NCBI RefSeq assembly: GCF_026914265.1
Contig: NC_069124.1
Span: 14,157,088-14,221,087 of the forward strand
Origin: Mya arenaria
Taxonomy: Eukaryota > Mollusca > Bivalvia > Myida > Myidae
Direction of reading: 5' to 3'
DNA: 64,000 nt
Each line of letters begins with the position of its first letter. Within the stretch, counting starts at the first letter, position 1. Below are positions 47,575-61,165 of the stretch, piece by piece. Both the position numbers and the translations under genes were made by a program. The notes under the pieces are model-generated. The model was not told where the DNA came from. It did no database searches and saw nothing but the letters and a program-made list of their open reading frames with translations.

Positions 47575-48080
47575 ACTGTGGAAAAGCTACTAAGATTAAG
47601 GCCTTATACACACCATGAAAGACATACTCACCATTGACCAACCTTGACATTAGGTGAAGAGGTGGCCACGAACATGCGCAATCGTGACCTAAATTTAATG
47701 ACGTCCCGATCTTACCCGTTTATCATACGACGTCACAATAAGGCGGAAAAGATTTAAGCGCTTCAAAACACTGGTTAACGTTAAATTGAAACACCTATGG
47801 CAACACTTCATTTAACAAATCATGAAATAACACTTTTCAACAGGTTTTTGTGGCCTGCTGACACAAAAATAACCAGATAAACAAATTTTAATTTATATTC
47901 AAATACGATTATTCACGATCCGAACATATCCGAACATATTGCGTTCATCTGAAAATATTCACAATTTGCCAAAAGTTCGTTGATTTAAGGAATGGAAGTG
48001 TAAATGTTAACACCTATTTGAATAATACTTAAATAACACATTATTTGGTTTTGTATTTTAAAATGTGAATCATGATTTAC
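47575..48080. other. Non-coding stretch upstream of the small ORFs
   Basis: No Ig3 or FN3 exon of the receptor copy at 48081-48932 was found here, so that copy ends at or near this junction. Confidence 0.45.
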
Positions 48081-48932
48081 ATTCAACTTCAATGTAGATT
48101 CTTTGTGAAGATATAACGTATACTCCATCAACATTGCTTGCCGTGCAATAAATTGATATCCTGTTATCAAAAATGCTCACATAACCTTTAACGCTTGACA
48201 TGGTACTAACCATGGTTTCGTTTGTCTCTGTTGTTTGCGTAATTTCAGCAGTAATGTCGTTGTCATCGCTTAAGAGATCAGGAGTTTTAGAATCGTTTCG
48301 CCATGAATTCACAGCCAGTGGTCTTGCTGGTGTTGTTCGACATTGCGCCTTATAGGTCGAGTTTTCATTAAGGGTAATATGTTGTGATGACGGCGGTTCA
48401 AAGGTCACAGAAACAACAGGGACTGCAAATTTAACATCTGCTTTTACAAGCGTATTGTTTATATGCAATAAAGCCCGAATAGTCGTTACATCAGTGTTTA
48501 ATGACCTGGCAGCGAGGATTACTTATTTTATGGCCTTAACAGTTTCGTTTTTTACGTTTATAAATTTTAAGGTTCGCTTTTCTTACTCACCAGCAACATA
48601 AATGTCCGGAGAGTTGCTCTTAACATAAGATTTTCCGATTCTCATTTCACAGCTCCATCTCATTCCATGACTTTCCTTCTTGATATCTTTCAGATTAACT
48701 CTGAACGTGTTGTTGCCAAGACGGGTTGCATTGTAAAGGGTAGTGTTTGCCAGTGATAGGCATACTGTGCATCCTGTGTCTAGGAGTCTCATAATCCCTA
48801 CCAAAAAGTTATCTATATCCCAACTACAGTTTGTAACATTTTCGGGTCCATCATATGCACACATAAATTCAAGATCATTCCCAGCAACGACTTCTGCTCT
48901 TGGTGAAGGCTCTAATGTCGGAACAAATTGTC
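48081..48932 (-). pseudogene. N-terminal Ig exons of a third receptor copy
   Basis: Exons 48591-48932 and 48081-48422 are each 342 bp like their D1 counterparts, share splice phases and are fully open. The second ends at a weaker donor, GTAAAT, against GTAAGT in D1. Exon 1 is missing: similarity to D1 intron 1 stops near 48960, where a dispersed repeat starts. The third Ig, FN3, membrane and tail exons are absent nearby. It may be a fragment, or in principle the head of a gene whose tail is the piece at 20057-20786, although 27 kb of other same-strand exons lie between. Confidence 0.7.
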
Positions 48933-48960
48933 CTGTAACCGTTTGGACTAAATTCGTATG

Positions 48961-51080
48961 TTAGGCCTTTTTTTAACAAATTGGTTAACGGATCCGCCGC
49001 CCAATTATTATTTTTTTTTAAATATTTAAAAAAGGAAATCAGTTGGGGTTTTTTGCACACATGAAATGATGTAAAACCTGTTGCCTTTTCCATTGCAACA
49101 TAAAATGCAGTTTTAAAAATTGTTTTCAAAATGGCGGCCTCAATTGTCAGAGCTGAGATCATACAAAAAATAAATTCTCATTTTCAACATACCATCTGCA
49201 TTTAAACTTTTTTTTTTTAAATAACTGACATCAAAGCTGATGTTTGTATCAATGGTAACAAATCACATATAAACCATAGTAATTGATAAAATGTATTGCC
49301 CTGTGTTTGTCCCAGGGGGCATAAATTGTTAAACAAACTATATGGAGACTACTATTCAAGTAATCAACATCTGGGGTAACTTAAATTTTGTTAAAGCTGC
49401 AGAGATCTTAACTCCAAAGAATTAATAACTGAATATAAAGTCATTTTTATTATTTACATTTCCTTATTCCATTTAATAAACTAGAGATGTTTGTCCAACA
49501 TTATGCACCCCCCCCCCCCCCCCCCCCGAGCGCCATGTTGTCAGGATTATATGGACAATTGAATGAAATATGCATGGACCAAAATGACAGCTCATTTGTC
49601 ACTGACATTGGATGCCGTTGAGGCAGTTTTAAGATTATGACCATTCAAAGTGTGAGGATAGAGGGTGTTATGACCATGACCTTTGACTCTATGACCTCAA
49701 AATCCATAAAAGTCATCAGCTGGTCACCAAAAACCTAAATGTCAAGTTTGAGGGCCATGGGTGCAGGCATTGACAAGTTATCACACAGACAAGCTTTTTT
49801 TCGTTCGAGGTCACTGTGACCTTGACCTTTGACCCGATGACCCCTAAAATCGAAAGGGGTCATGTACAGGTCAGACGCAACTCCGAGTCAAGTTTGAGGG
49901 CCATGGGTGCAGGTATTGTTGAGTTATCAATCGAAACATTTCGCATTCAATGTCACTGTGAACTTTGACCCGATGACTCCTAAAATCAATAGGAGTAATC
50001 TTCTGGTCAGGCCCAACTTCCATGTCAAGTTTGATGATCATAGGTTCAGGCATTGTTGAGATATCACTGGGAGAAGATTTGTTAACTTTTGCGTTAAAGG
50101 TTACTGGACCTTGACCTTCGCCCGATGACCCCCAAAGTCAAGAGGGGTCATCTACTGGTCAGACCCAGCCTTCATGTCAAGTCTGATGACTATAGGTCCA
50201 GAAATTGTCGAGTTTGCTTTCAAGGTCACTCTGACCTTGACCTTTGATCCCTTAAATCAATAGGGGTCATCTACTGGTCAGGCCCAACCTCTAAGTCAAG
50301 TTTGAGGGCCATGGGTGCAGGCATTGTCGAGTTATCACTTGGACAACGTTTTATCAGTCAAGGTCACTGAGACCTTGACCTTTGGCCCGATGACCCCTAA
50401 AATTAATAGGGGCCATTTACTGGTCAGGCCCAACCTCCAAGTTAAGTTTGAGGGTCATGGGTGCAGGCATTGTTGAGTTATCACTCGGACAACCTTTTAT
50501 CATCCAATGTCACTGTGACCTTGACCTTTGGCCCAATGGCCCTTAAAATCAATAGGGGCCATCTACTGGTCAGGCCCAACCTCAAAGTCATATTTGATGA
50601 CCATACGTCCAGGAATTGTTGAGTTATCACTCGGACAAGCTTTGGTCTACCGACGGACCGACCGACCGACCTACCGACCGACATGTGCAAAGCAATATAC
50701 CCCTCTTCTTCGATGGGGGGGGGGGGGGGGGAGCATAATAATTGAGTCAGTGAAATTTGTTACATTGTGCTTTTTCTGTTGAGAAGAAGTAGTGCCCAAC
50801 AATAAGGAGACACAGGCATATTCCTAGTAAGGTTGATATGTGGAAATAGTGTTGCAAATAGGAAAACTCTTGCAGTCAGGATGTGCTCAAAAAACATCAA
50901 CAAAAAGTGACAGTAAAACCAAATGTTTGTAATAATATTGACTTAAAATGTGACACTATTATAAGGTTCGTACATTCAGCTTCCAAGTTCAAGAAAACTT
51001 TTGAAAAACAGGAAAACCATTTTTCTAAAGACTGTAAGTTTTTTAGTTGCAAACATATCTTTATGCAACCTTTTGATCAT
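48961..51080 (-). mobile_element. Dispersed repeat, copy 2, with internal tandem array
   Basis: The flanks, about 49200-49440 and 50780-50910, are reverse complements of parts of 18545-18985. The interior, about 49640-50640, is an added tandem array. A C run of about 21 lies at 49507 and a G run of 15 near 50716. The right limit is approximate. Confidence 0.5.
49640..50640. repeat. Tandem array of about 130-145 bp units rich in TGACCTTTGACC
   Basis: About seven degenerate units share GACCTTGACCTTTGACCCGA, then CTGGTCAGGCCCAACCT, GTTTGAGGGCCATGGGTGCA and GAGTTATCACT. The first motif is a run of TGACCT half-sites with 0 and 1 base spacing. Confidence 0.8.
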
Positions 51081-51661
51081 TATTGACAACAATTTCTGGT
51101 ATAAAAGTGATGTGTTTAGTTTTGATCAGGGGAAGTAACTACAATGAATTTTAAAAGAAGTTCTTGAAGTCAGTCGGTACTTTACCCTTAAGTTGTAGCA
51201 AAATTATCACTGTCGTTTCTTCTCTCGATATTTCATCGAAAAGCATGAAAGAAACGATGAAAATAGCGTAGTTTAATTGATATACTTGATTCGGGGACAG
51301 TTCTTGTTCGTCCATAATTTAATACATTGTAAATTTAACGATGGAAATTATTGGGACAAGCCCAGAAGCCTAAAGTGTAACCAACTTGGATCCGTTATAT
51401 AAAGGTGCGATGATTCATGACACATAACACCAAACTAGAAAACCAGAAATATAACGCTACAGGACATCAAAAGGTACTAGCAAAAATAATCAAAATAGCA
51501 TCATTGGTAAATCCTTGGTAAACCCAAAGGCAAACGCAGTGTACAAGTAGTAAGAACTCAAAGGGGGTTTAAGCATTTGTTACAATCATGGGTTTTAGAA
51601 ATAGATTGAATAACACACATACAACTTTAACGTACGTTAAGGATAGACACTGTGATGATCA
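51081..51661. other. 3' flank of the FAXC-like gene
   Basis: No coding sequence or clear repeat family recognised. Confidence 0.4.
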
Positions 51662-54368
51662 TCATTCAGTTTTTGATTCCTCAAGTCTAGGCCATTCAGG
51701 CCAATAGTTGTCCCTCATCCGGTTAAGGAATCGAATAATATTCGGGCATTTGTCGAATAAATAAATCCTCATCGGGTACTTCATTGGAACGTAGGCAACC
51801 TGGGACAGCACACCAAATACGCTACAGTCCACCTGGAATATTGAAAATGAGGGAAATAGTATTTTAAGTTACGGGGTTAGTAGGCGAAGTAAGCGAAGGT
51901 CTCACCCTAATATTTTAATATTTTCCTGCGCCCCGTGTATCCCAAATCGGTCACCTACTAACTTCTCAACGTATATATCACGTCGACAACCAGTTAACAT
52001 GTTTAAATGTTTCATTTGTTCATCTGAATTTCATCGAAATCGGAAAATAGACGCTATTTTGGTACGATATTAATTTTATGACCCAAGATGGAAAAGTGTG
52101 GGGTCACCGCGTGACCAGTCATGGACCAATGATGTTGCGTCATTTATGTTGGAGGCTTGATATAATGTCATAAAACTGCCCTTACGTTGAAGGAACATCT
52201 TTGTATTAAGGTTTTGTAAATAAATAATACATTGGAGACTTCATGGCCCTAACATTTAATAAATGTATATATACAAACTTATTTCTAATATATCTCACCA
52301 GTGACGGTGTATCGCCCATGATAAAGTTTTTATCAGCTAGATAGTCGGATATGGCCTGAATGTCATCACACCCGATTTTCTGTATGTCGGCACTCGCATG
52401 GCGCCCGATACCGTGTCCATACGCCCGCTTACCCACCTGTAATAGGTTCATACACGTTGACCGACAACACAGAACATGTTCATAATAAGTATGATGGCTA
52501 TAGAGTATCGTACAATTTATATGGAGTTTGGATTCGGACAAATGAGGTTTAAGATTTTTTAAGACGTCAATATTGCGACAAATTTATATTTGATGTTCAT
52601 GTGTATTTAATGTGATAATCTCTAAATAAAATATTTGACAAACTGAAATAAGCTTAACGAATTTAATAATAAAGTGGACTCAATTCTCTGTAGAAAAGTT
52701 CAGTGTGTTTTTTTTTTAAATTGTATAACTAATTTTATCTACCCAATCAGTAAGCGTCTCCAGGATTTTTAATCGTTGTTCTCGTGGAACGGTTGGGAAG
52801 AAATAGTCCGCGTATTCGTCTGTGTGTTCCACATACCGGTAGACGAATATCGGCCTGGAAAATTAATCAAATATGTTTGCAATAAAAAGATACTCCGTTC
52901 ACACACTCTTAGTTTTGTTTTTTTAAGACGCACACTCTATTCTGACAAGCAAATTCATTTATGTTATAAATAAAATGGTGAATTAAGCCTATTAAATGCT
53001 CCTTATCCTACTTCCTGATAGCAAACATTTTTCAAACCCTGCTCAGCTACGGTCGGCGAAATATTTTGTTTCTAGACTTTATTCTCTGATTTTTTTTTAT
53101 CATTATATTAATAAAAGCTCTAACAATTGAGCTTGCTTCATCACTTGTATTTGCTCTACAAAATGTTCAGAAAATAATTATATTTAATTGAATCAAAACT
53201 CTTGCTAATGAGCAATTCATAATAATATCAGTCTTTATTCAAATTCGATCATTTTATATATCTCGAACTTAACAAAAAAAATAAAATTACCAGGTCATAT
53301 TTTCTTCGGTCATCTTCAGGAAGGCCCTTGAGGTAGCTCGCTCAATGGGTCCAAGGCCCGGGTAGGGATCTTTTTTAAACTTCTTACACAGAAATTCCAC
53401 AATGAAGTTACTATCCGGGATCTCTTCTCCGTTAAACAGGATAAACGGACTTTGCTTCTTGCTGGAAAACTGCTCACTGTCTATCGTCTGCACAATAAAG
53501 ACAAACACATGGCAACCAATGACGATTCAACTTCTCGCATGTTGGTTGTTAAATCTTATTCTAATTGCCTAACTGTCTTATCAGATCTCCGATCTGAGTA
53601 TCCTGCTTTGCAGTTTTGGAGGTTTAAATATTGAAATGGACCCTAAATGGCCCTGAGCCAATAAACAAATAAACAGGAGATTGGCCCCTTCTGTGACATC
53701 AGTACAATGAGCAGAAGATGCACAGCAGAGGGTTGTCATGCCAAACATTCCTTTAACTACGCCTTTAAGTGTTAAACTCCAATGAAATAATCATTTGGAA
53801 ATAGGGCTTTATAATAAAAGAATATAACCCGACGGGTTTGAGAGTAAAGTTTTTGAAATATTTACCGGTATGTTGCAGATTCACGCATGACCTTGTGGGT
53901 GAGGACTCGACTTGACAATAATTTATGAAACATACAGGCCGTGGTTTCAGGCAAGCATGAGGTTAATAGGTCATTGATTATGTTGCATATGAGCAGAGTA
54001 TTATAATATGGCGATACTATTTGAAAATGAACAACTACTGAGTTGTTGACCACACAGCCACTGTGGTTTCATAATCCCACTGTTATCAATAAGTAAACAT
54101 CGGGTGTACAATGTCCTTATGTAAATTTAAAACGAAATTTAGAGCGTTCGTTTTAAGCTAATATACTGGCCCTCTTTCAGATGCTTACCTCAAATGGTAT
54201 CTTGTTTATTCTCAGCCAAAACTCAAGTTTGATTGCAAAGGGTGAAATGTTGAGTGCTCCCTTGGCTCGGTCACGTGGTATTACGTGGAGATACACATGA
54301 TCTCGCTTGTACTCGGGCTTCCACTGTGGATGGGGCTCGTTAGGGCTCGTGTCCTCAGCTCCAGACAT
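51662..54368 (-). CDS. Failed-axon-connections-like GST-fold protein
   Basis: Five exons give one open frame of 266 codons: 54189-54368, 53291-53487, 52743-52854, 52299-52436 and 51662-51832, with GT-AG borders and phases 0, 2, 0, 0. The N-terminal part has the thioredoxin-like GST fold signature of FAXC/metaxin-related proteins (VYLHVIPRD, SPFAIKLEFWLR, SPFILFNGEEIPDS). The C-terminal part has the GST-C helices (GIGRHASADIQKIG, YLADKNFIMGDTPS, VDCSVFGVLSQ). In Drosophila, fax acts with Abl in axon growth; in nematodes related CDR proteins respond to cadmium. Enzymatic activity is unproven. Length is nearer to the invertebrate CDR/FAXC-like members than to the longer vertebrate FAXC. All exons intact, start at the first ATG of a conserved N-terminus. 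Confidence 0.85.
51875..51962. repeat. MITE-like inverted repeat related to the hairpin at 1451
   Basis: Ends GGTTAGTAGGCGA and TCACCTACTAAC are inverted. The right half shares GCCCCGT-TATCCCA-ATCGG with 1497-1516. Confidence 0.5.
53550..53760. repeat. Dispersed repeat in the FAXC intron
   Basis: CTTATCAGATCTCCGATCTGAGT and CCCCTTCTGTGACA-CAGT-CAAT recur at 57604-57626 and 59556-59580. It flanks the LINE/GATA region and is probably a shared LINE-linked sequence. Confidence 0.55.
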
Positions 54369-54457
54369 TCTTAAATATTTGTTTTTACTTGATAAATGAT
54401 AAATAGTAATAAAATTATATAATCAAATGAGACTGACTTTCCTTAGAAATGTTCTCC

Positions 54458-54464
54458 TTATATA
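54458..54464 (-). promoter_or_regulatory. TATA-like box of the FAXC-like gene
   Basis: The minus strand reads CTATATAAGG about 90 bases upstream of the ATG. Confidence 0.4.
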
Positions 54465-55463
54465 GGGAGCACTAGCGTTTTAAGCGTGTGGTGTCAACAT
54501 CATGCACACAATAACAACACCACAAACACTTATACGCCAAAATGCCCCATTTTAAATTGAAACAATGAAGTGTACGGTAAACGAGTATTTGAAATCTAAT
54601 ATTTATTTGGTTAATCGTCTAGCCCGAATTTCTCGAAACTTCTTGAGCTTAACAGGGTTAAGTAGCTTATTTTAATTAACCAAAATACAGACTGAAGTTG
54701 AATTTTGATATATGTACAATGGTTTATTGTGTTTATCATGAATATAATTTATATCTTATGTATAAAAAAGTTTAATACCACGCAATTTATTGAAAACCGA
54801 AAATAATGAGATTGGCTTAATCCTGTTATAAGGGACTTTAGAAGTTTCGAGAAATTGGGACCAGTACCATACGTATTGCAATACTTTTGATTATGTGAGT
54901 TTATTTAGATTTAGATTCAAACTAATTTAAAATGATGTATTGCTGATATAAACCACAACGCATGTTTGCTGACAAATAATTAAGTGGTTTGACAAACGTG
55001 TCTAGATTTTGAGACTAAACCTTAATTTGCTATCAGAAACAGTAAACGTATGATAAACTATTTAGCATAGATATGGTCAAATGTTTGTAAGATGGTCAAC
55101 ATACCTTGTTTATTAAGTCCTTATATGACACTGAATCAGACTGAGTGGTATATCGTTGGCGGGTAGGGTTACATCTCGACCGGTGTTACCACACCATTGC
55201 TGCACAAACATACGTTATCAGGGTGAGTTCAATGTCATTGATGGATATATTAGACCTACATGTATATAAGTTCGGTGTGTTAGCACTACAAGGTGTTGTA
55301 AACTACTACATTGTTACTACTTGAGCAAGTGTCTGAACAAACTTGGTGATATTTGCCAACCACTTATGCAACTTTTACACACAGACAACGTGTTTCAGTG
55401 TATATTCGAACATGATGAGGCGTTCGATGCTTTCAAACATGCGCACAAGTAGTTCGCTACGTT
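54465..55463. other. Upstream region of the FAXC-like gene
   Basis: Contains a short diverged repeat (AATTTCTCGAAACTTCTTGAGCTTAA and its reverse complement near 54640 and 54840). No gene recognised. Confidence 0.4.
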
Positions 55464-55466
55464 AGA

Positions 55467-55560
55467 GTTCATTCTGGCGATGTACAGAAACTTCAGCGAA
55501 CGCAGCGAGACCGCAGGCCGAGAAAGCTCGTACCAATTTCTGTACATCGCCAACATGAAC
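55467..55560. repeat. Hairpin repeat, about 24-base arms
   Basis: GTTCATTCTGGCGATGTACA pairs with TGTACATCGCCAACATGAAC; the core is GC-richer. Confidence 0.7.
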
Positions 55561-56440
55561 ACAAATTTATTTGGTGTTAGTACTGAGTTGATCCACTAGC
55601 TCCGCCCTTTGTGAAGTCACGTGCTATTTGGGCGCTAAAATTAAACCGCCCAGGTTTTATAAAATGTGTCGTGCGATGGTAAATTATCGCGGGTTTGTGA
55701 ATCTTTAAAAAAACAAATTAAGGTAGCACACCCCTAATGAACACCTCCACTTAAAACTCTTCAATGTTAATGCTTTGGCCTATTATGTTAAGCACAGGAC
55801 TACAAATCTTTTTAGGGTTTCAAGGTAGTGGTTCGAATCTAGCCAGAAGCACATTTGTTTTCTTATTTGTATACTGTATCTATGCTTCTTGGTTATCCTT
55901 TAGGCGATGTTCATTAAAAAACATGAACTTAGCTTTGTATGTGTATGTATGTATTAGTATGTATGTATTTCCATGAACAATGGTTTAACACTTTGGTAGC
56001 TTTAGACGGACTTGCATAGTAATTAACGTCTGAAAATTGACCATAAAAGGACGTAAACCAGGGTGCGAACGATAATAATTAAAGATGTCACAAATAATCA
56101 CAGATTTGACACCATTTAACTTGGAGAGATTATACATCCTTAAAACTGAAATTAATTGAAATCTATATAATTTTCGTTTCTTTTGAAAATCAATACGACA
56201 ATACGTAAAATCAAAAATATAAGTATACAATACTTAATTTAAATTAAAATTGAAAATAAATAATCATAAAAGCGCGATTTTAAAATGAACTATTTGACGT
56301 CGATGGTGATTTGAAATTACTGCGCTTTATGACGTCAGTAGACAACGTCACACGCGCTTTTTGGTGAGATGTACAAAAGTGCGTCTTTACGTCAATTTTT
56401 CCACAAATTCATAATTTTAGGCATGCAAGAAAACATATCA
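55561..56440. other. Non-coding stretch between two hairpin repeats
   Basis: A tRNA-like B-box (GTGGTTCGAATCT) lies near 55829, after a weak D-arm-like stretch: at most a SINE remnant. GACGTC sites occur near 56297 and 56333. Confidence 0.35.
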
Positions 56441-56554
56441 ATCATGTTTTTCCGGTCCGGATCGAAAAATCCGACCCTCGGGCACGCTGCGTGACCGAAG
56501 CTTACGCGCGTATCCTCGGGTCGGATTTTTCTATCTGTCCCGGAAACACATGAT
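56441..56554. repeat. Hairpin repeat, about 40-base imperfect arms
   Basis: ATCATGTTTTTCCGG...AAAAATCCGACCCTCGG pairs with CCTCGGGTCGGATTTTT...CCGGAAACACATGAT. CpG-rich centre. Confidence 0.75.
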
Positions 56555-57689
56555 AGATTATAAGTATCTTCCATGGCCGAGAGTGTAAGATAGGTTCATT
56601 CCGACCCGAGCGTAGGGTGTTTTGCGGAAACGAGGTTTATAAAAATAGTTTATTTCAATCTAGATAAGTTTAATACCAATGCATGGAAAGGTAGAACACA
56701 TGTGTTGCAGTTGAAGTGAGGCAGATTTATGCGATTTCTTGTTATTCATAATAGCATTGCACCTTCAAACTTTTGGATGCTTGCCAACAGTATAGAGATG
56801 AAATAATACACACAATCAGCACGGTGAATGGTTTGTGCCATGCACACGACTCTTAATGAGTCCTTCTCGAGATCTAAAAAGGATCCAGAAATGTGTCTAT
56901 TTCCTGGTTTTATTATGAGATGAAACACTTCGAAGTCAACAGTAAAAAGTGAATAACATATACATCGTAAGTATTGAACAACATTTTTACTGACAAATTT
57001 CTGTTGTTGTTTTTTTCAATCATTTCCCGATCGGACTTACCGAAACACCCTTATTTACCGAAAGACGGGAAACATATCAAACATATACCGAAATCCTGAT
57101 CATAGAACGACTAAACATATCAAGACTGTTTTTCCATTCTAAACTATCTTTACTTAATACAATATCATTGAAATAATTTTATACTATTTTTCGTAAACAG
57201 AAATATTTAAGTCTCAAACACAACTGTAAATCATTAATAAATATAGAATAACCTTCCATCAAATGACAAGGTTGTTACAAAAAGTTATGTGAAGCCGGGC
57301 ATTATGTTTATTTTACTATCTAAAGTTTCGCAACACTCTTTGGACATAGTGATAGGTTGTCAATAAAAATAATTCCACAGACTAATTGATAACAAAAATG
57401 CTAGACGCTGTGTATACTATAATATAAAGTTTGACAACTATCTTTGAATAGAGTAACAAGTGTCTTAAAATAATTCGGCTTAAAGGCCTAGTTTAAGCCT
57501 TTTATAAGTGCCCCCCCCCCCCGAAAAAAAAAACAAAAAAAAACAGCCTTGTATAGTACACAAATTCTCGGTATTGATCTTTATCTTAATTGTCTTGTGC
57601 TGCTTATCAGATCTCCGATCTGAGTGTCCAGCTGTGCAGGTATAGAGGTATTTTTTTTATATAAATGGACAATACGTACATCTTGTCTT
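56555..57689. other. Non-coding stretch before the LINE remnant
   Basis: Contains a C run and A runs near 57512-57545 and the shared repeat motif at 57604-57626. No gene. Confidence 0.4.
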
Positions 57690-59060
57690 TTAGTTGCTGT
57701 TGTTGTTTTCAAATGATAATAATACTTTTTATTCCCGACATGATAAGTCTGCTGAAACCGCAAATAACTTACAATTGCAACTTAACCGTATATCGGAATA
57801 TTGTGATAACACGGAAATGACTGTTAACTTAAAGAATACAGAACTCATCGTATTTCGAAACGGCGGCCCGTTGAGAAATTATGAAACTTGGTTATACAAA
57901 GGTCAAAATGTGAAGGCAACCTTTATGTATAAATATATGGGTCTACTTTTTACCCCTCAATTTTCTTGGTCAGATTCAAAACACCAGTTATCATTGCAGG
58001 CCAGAAAAGCAGTTTTCGCTATCAAATCTTACGAAAGACCGTTTGGTCGCTTTAATAGCAAATAACTTTTTAAACTGTTTGACTCTATGGTGGTCCCCAT
58101 TCTGACATATGGAGCGGAGATTGCGGGTTGTATAAGTATATAATGTAACGCTCCTGAAATCGAAAGAGCTCAAAGTTCGTTCTGTAAAACTTTTCTCGGT
58201 CTAAATATAAGTACTAATAATTGTACGGCACTACGTATATGTGGTCCTGTTCCACTTTGCGTAATATATTATTCAAAATGTATTTAATACTGGTGTAAAA
58301 TTCTGCATATGCAAAACCATCGCTACCCTAAACATTATTACGTTATGTTAAAACGTCAAGACGATATTGGAAGAATAAATTGGGTAACAAAAGTTAGAGA
58401 AATATTATTTCACTATGGATTTGGCTACATCTGGCTATGGCAAGACGTGGGCGACATTAATACTTTCAACGCGCAATTTAAACTTCGATTAATCGACTGT
58501 ATGACTCGGGGGTGGCACGACACTGTTAATACATCTTAAAGATGCGATCTCCATAAACATGTTAAATCCTTACGCAATCCGGGAAAATATCTTACCATAA
58601 ACTTGTCACATAAGTTTGTTCGTGCGCTCGCGCGATTTAGGTGTTCAAGTCACCGGTTAAGTATCGATATTGGCCGGCATCTTGAAAGAAATGACAGAAT
58701 ATGTGCGTCCTGCTTAATCATCGTGAACAGGCTTTTGTTAGATGAGTGTCATGTGTTTTTTATATGCTCGAGGTTCTCTACTGTAAGAAATCAGTTTTTA
58801 TATAGCTGGTACAGGGCTCGAGCTGACCTACATGCCTTTTACAGACTCATACAGCCAGCCAATAGTTTTTTTAATAGACAAGTGGTAATATATATATTTT
58901 TACTTGTTAAAAATGGCGGATTAATATTGAACTTTGTTTACAATTTGTATTAAGCAATGACACCACTGTATTGTAATTAATGATGTATATATTATATTAT
59001 GTATTTTGGGCCGGAGGCCTTTATGTGCTGAATAAAGTTGAATTGAGTTGAGTATTACAT
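57690..59060 (+). pseudogene. Decayed non-LTR retrotransposon (LINE), reverse transcriptase 3' half
   Basis: Broken frames at 57694-58065, 58309-58539 and 58603-58953 follow each other in the order of a LINE C-terminus. The first has the post-catalytic RT segment (MTVNLKNTELIVFRNGG, KYMGLLFTPQFSW). Next comes an in-frame stretch with VVPILTYGAE interrupted by stops, and then the Cys/His end (CASCLIIVN...DECHVFFIC). It ends near GAATAAAGTTGAATTGAG at about 59046. The YxDD box and endonuclease are absent. Overall style is CR1/L2/Jockey-like. Confidence 0.7.
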
Positions 59061-59153
59061 AAGTAACAATGCCTTTGAATAAGAATAAGAGTTATGTTAT
59101 ATATAATAGCCCATTGATAAGATTTAACCAGGATGCTTCACAATTCGGATATA

Positions 59154-59555
<402 letters not shown>

Positions 59556-60084
59556 CCCCTTCTGTGACACCAGTGCAATAAAGAGGGGATGCACAGCAGG
59601 GAATAATTGTGCCAAACATTCCTTAAAATATGCCCAGGTCGAGTTTGTATAAAATCATGTTTGGGATCAAGATATGTCCCGCCCCGAGTGCCATAGTTTC
59701 TGTCTACACTTACAAACCAAACACCATGTAGCTAGATTTCCTTTACCATTTCTTTTTAAACTGTGCTCCTTGGTTCTCATTGGTTCAGGATTGGGCCGTC
59801 CCGGACTTCCATATATCTTAAATCCTAAGCCGGAGCTAGGTGATTAGGCCAAGATAGAGATATAGGTTTAATAATTTAGAACATCCATACACTCAAAATT
59901 ATCATTTTTGATATTGTTAAAAGCTGGACACATTTTTTAATAGATTCAAATATAACAAATGAAAACATATTTCACAAGGCAATAAAAAAAACCTAGGATC
60001 GGGGCAGATAACATAGGCCAGGAAACCGGCAACAGACATAATTCAATTTAAGCTTTTCCCAGGTTCAATTTATACAGTGGCATT
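59556..60084. other. Non-coding stretch between microsatellite and minisatellite
   Basis: The first 80 bases match 53680-53760. Nothing else recognised. Confidence 0.4.
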
Positions 60085-61165
60085 CATCAATGAATGAACA
60101 TTTAATGAAATACACATATTACAATTAATGAACATTTAAGGAGATACACTCATTACAATTAATGCACATTTAAGGGGATAAACTTATTACAATTAATGAA
60201 CATTTAATGAGATAAACGTATTACAATAAATAACCATTTAATGAGATACACTTATTACAATTAATGAACATTTAATGAGATACACTTATTACAATTGATG
60301 AACATTTAAGGAGATAAACTTATAACAAATAATGAACATTTAAGAGATACACTTATTACAATTAATGGATATTTAAGGGGATAAACTTATTACAAATAAT
60401 GAACATTTAAGAGATACACTTATTACAATTAATGGATATTTAAGGGGATAAACTTATAACAAATAATGAACATTTAAGAGATACACTTATTACAATTAAT
60501 GGATATTTAAGGGGATAAACTTATAACAAATAATGAACATTTAAGAGATACACTTATTACAATTAATGGATATTTAAGGGGATAAACTTATAACAAATAA
60601 TGAACATTTAAGAGATACACTTATTACAATTAATGAATATTTAAGGAGATAAACTTATTACAATTAATGAACAATTAATGAGATACACTTATTACAATTA
60701 ATGGATATTTAAGGAGATAAACTTATTACAAATAATGAACATTTAATGAGATACAATTATTACTGTTAATGAACATTTAATTAGATACACTTATTACAAT
60801 TAATGAATATTTAAGGAGATAAACTTATTACAATTAATGAACATTTAATGAGATACAATTATTACTGTTAATGAACATTTAATTAGATACACTTATTACA
60901 ATTAATGAATATTTAAGGAGATAAACTTATTACAAATAATGAACATTTAATGAGATACAATTATTACAATTAATGAACATTTAATTAGATACACTTATTA
61001 CAATTAATGAACATTTAAGGAAATAAACTTATTACAATTAATGAACATTTAAGGAGATACGCTCATTACAATTAATGAATATTTAAGGAGATAAACGTAT
61101 TACAATAAATAACCATTTAATGAGATACACTTATTACAATTAATGAACATTTAATGAGATGCATT
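60085..61165. repeat. 34-35 bp minisatellite, about 31 copies
   Basis: The unit reads about TTACAATTAATGAACATTTA plus ATGAGATACACTTA. Two variants alternate: AAGGGGATAAACTTATAAC-type and AAGAGATACACTTATTAC-type units form doublets of about 70 bases between 60340 and 60640. Confidence 0.9.
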
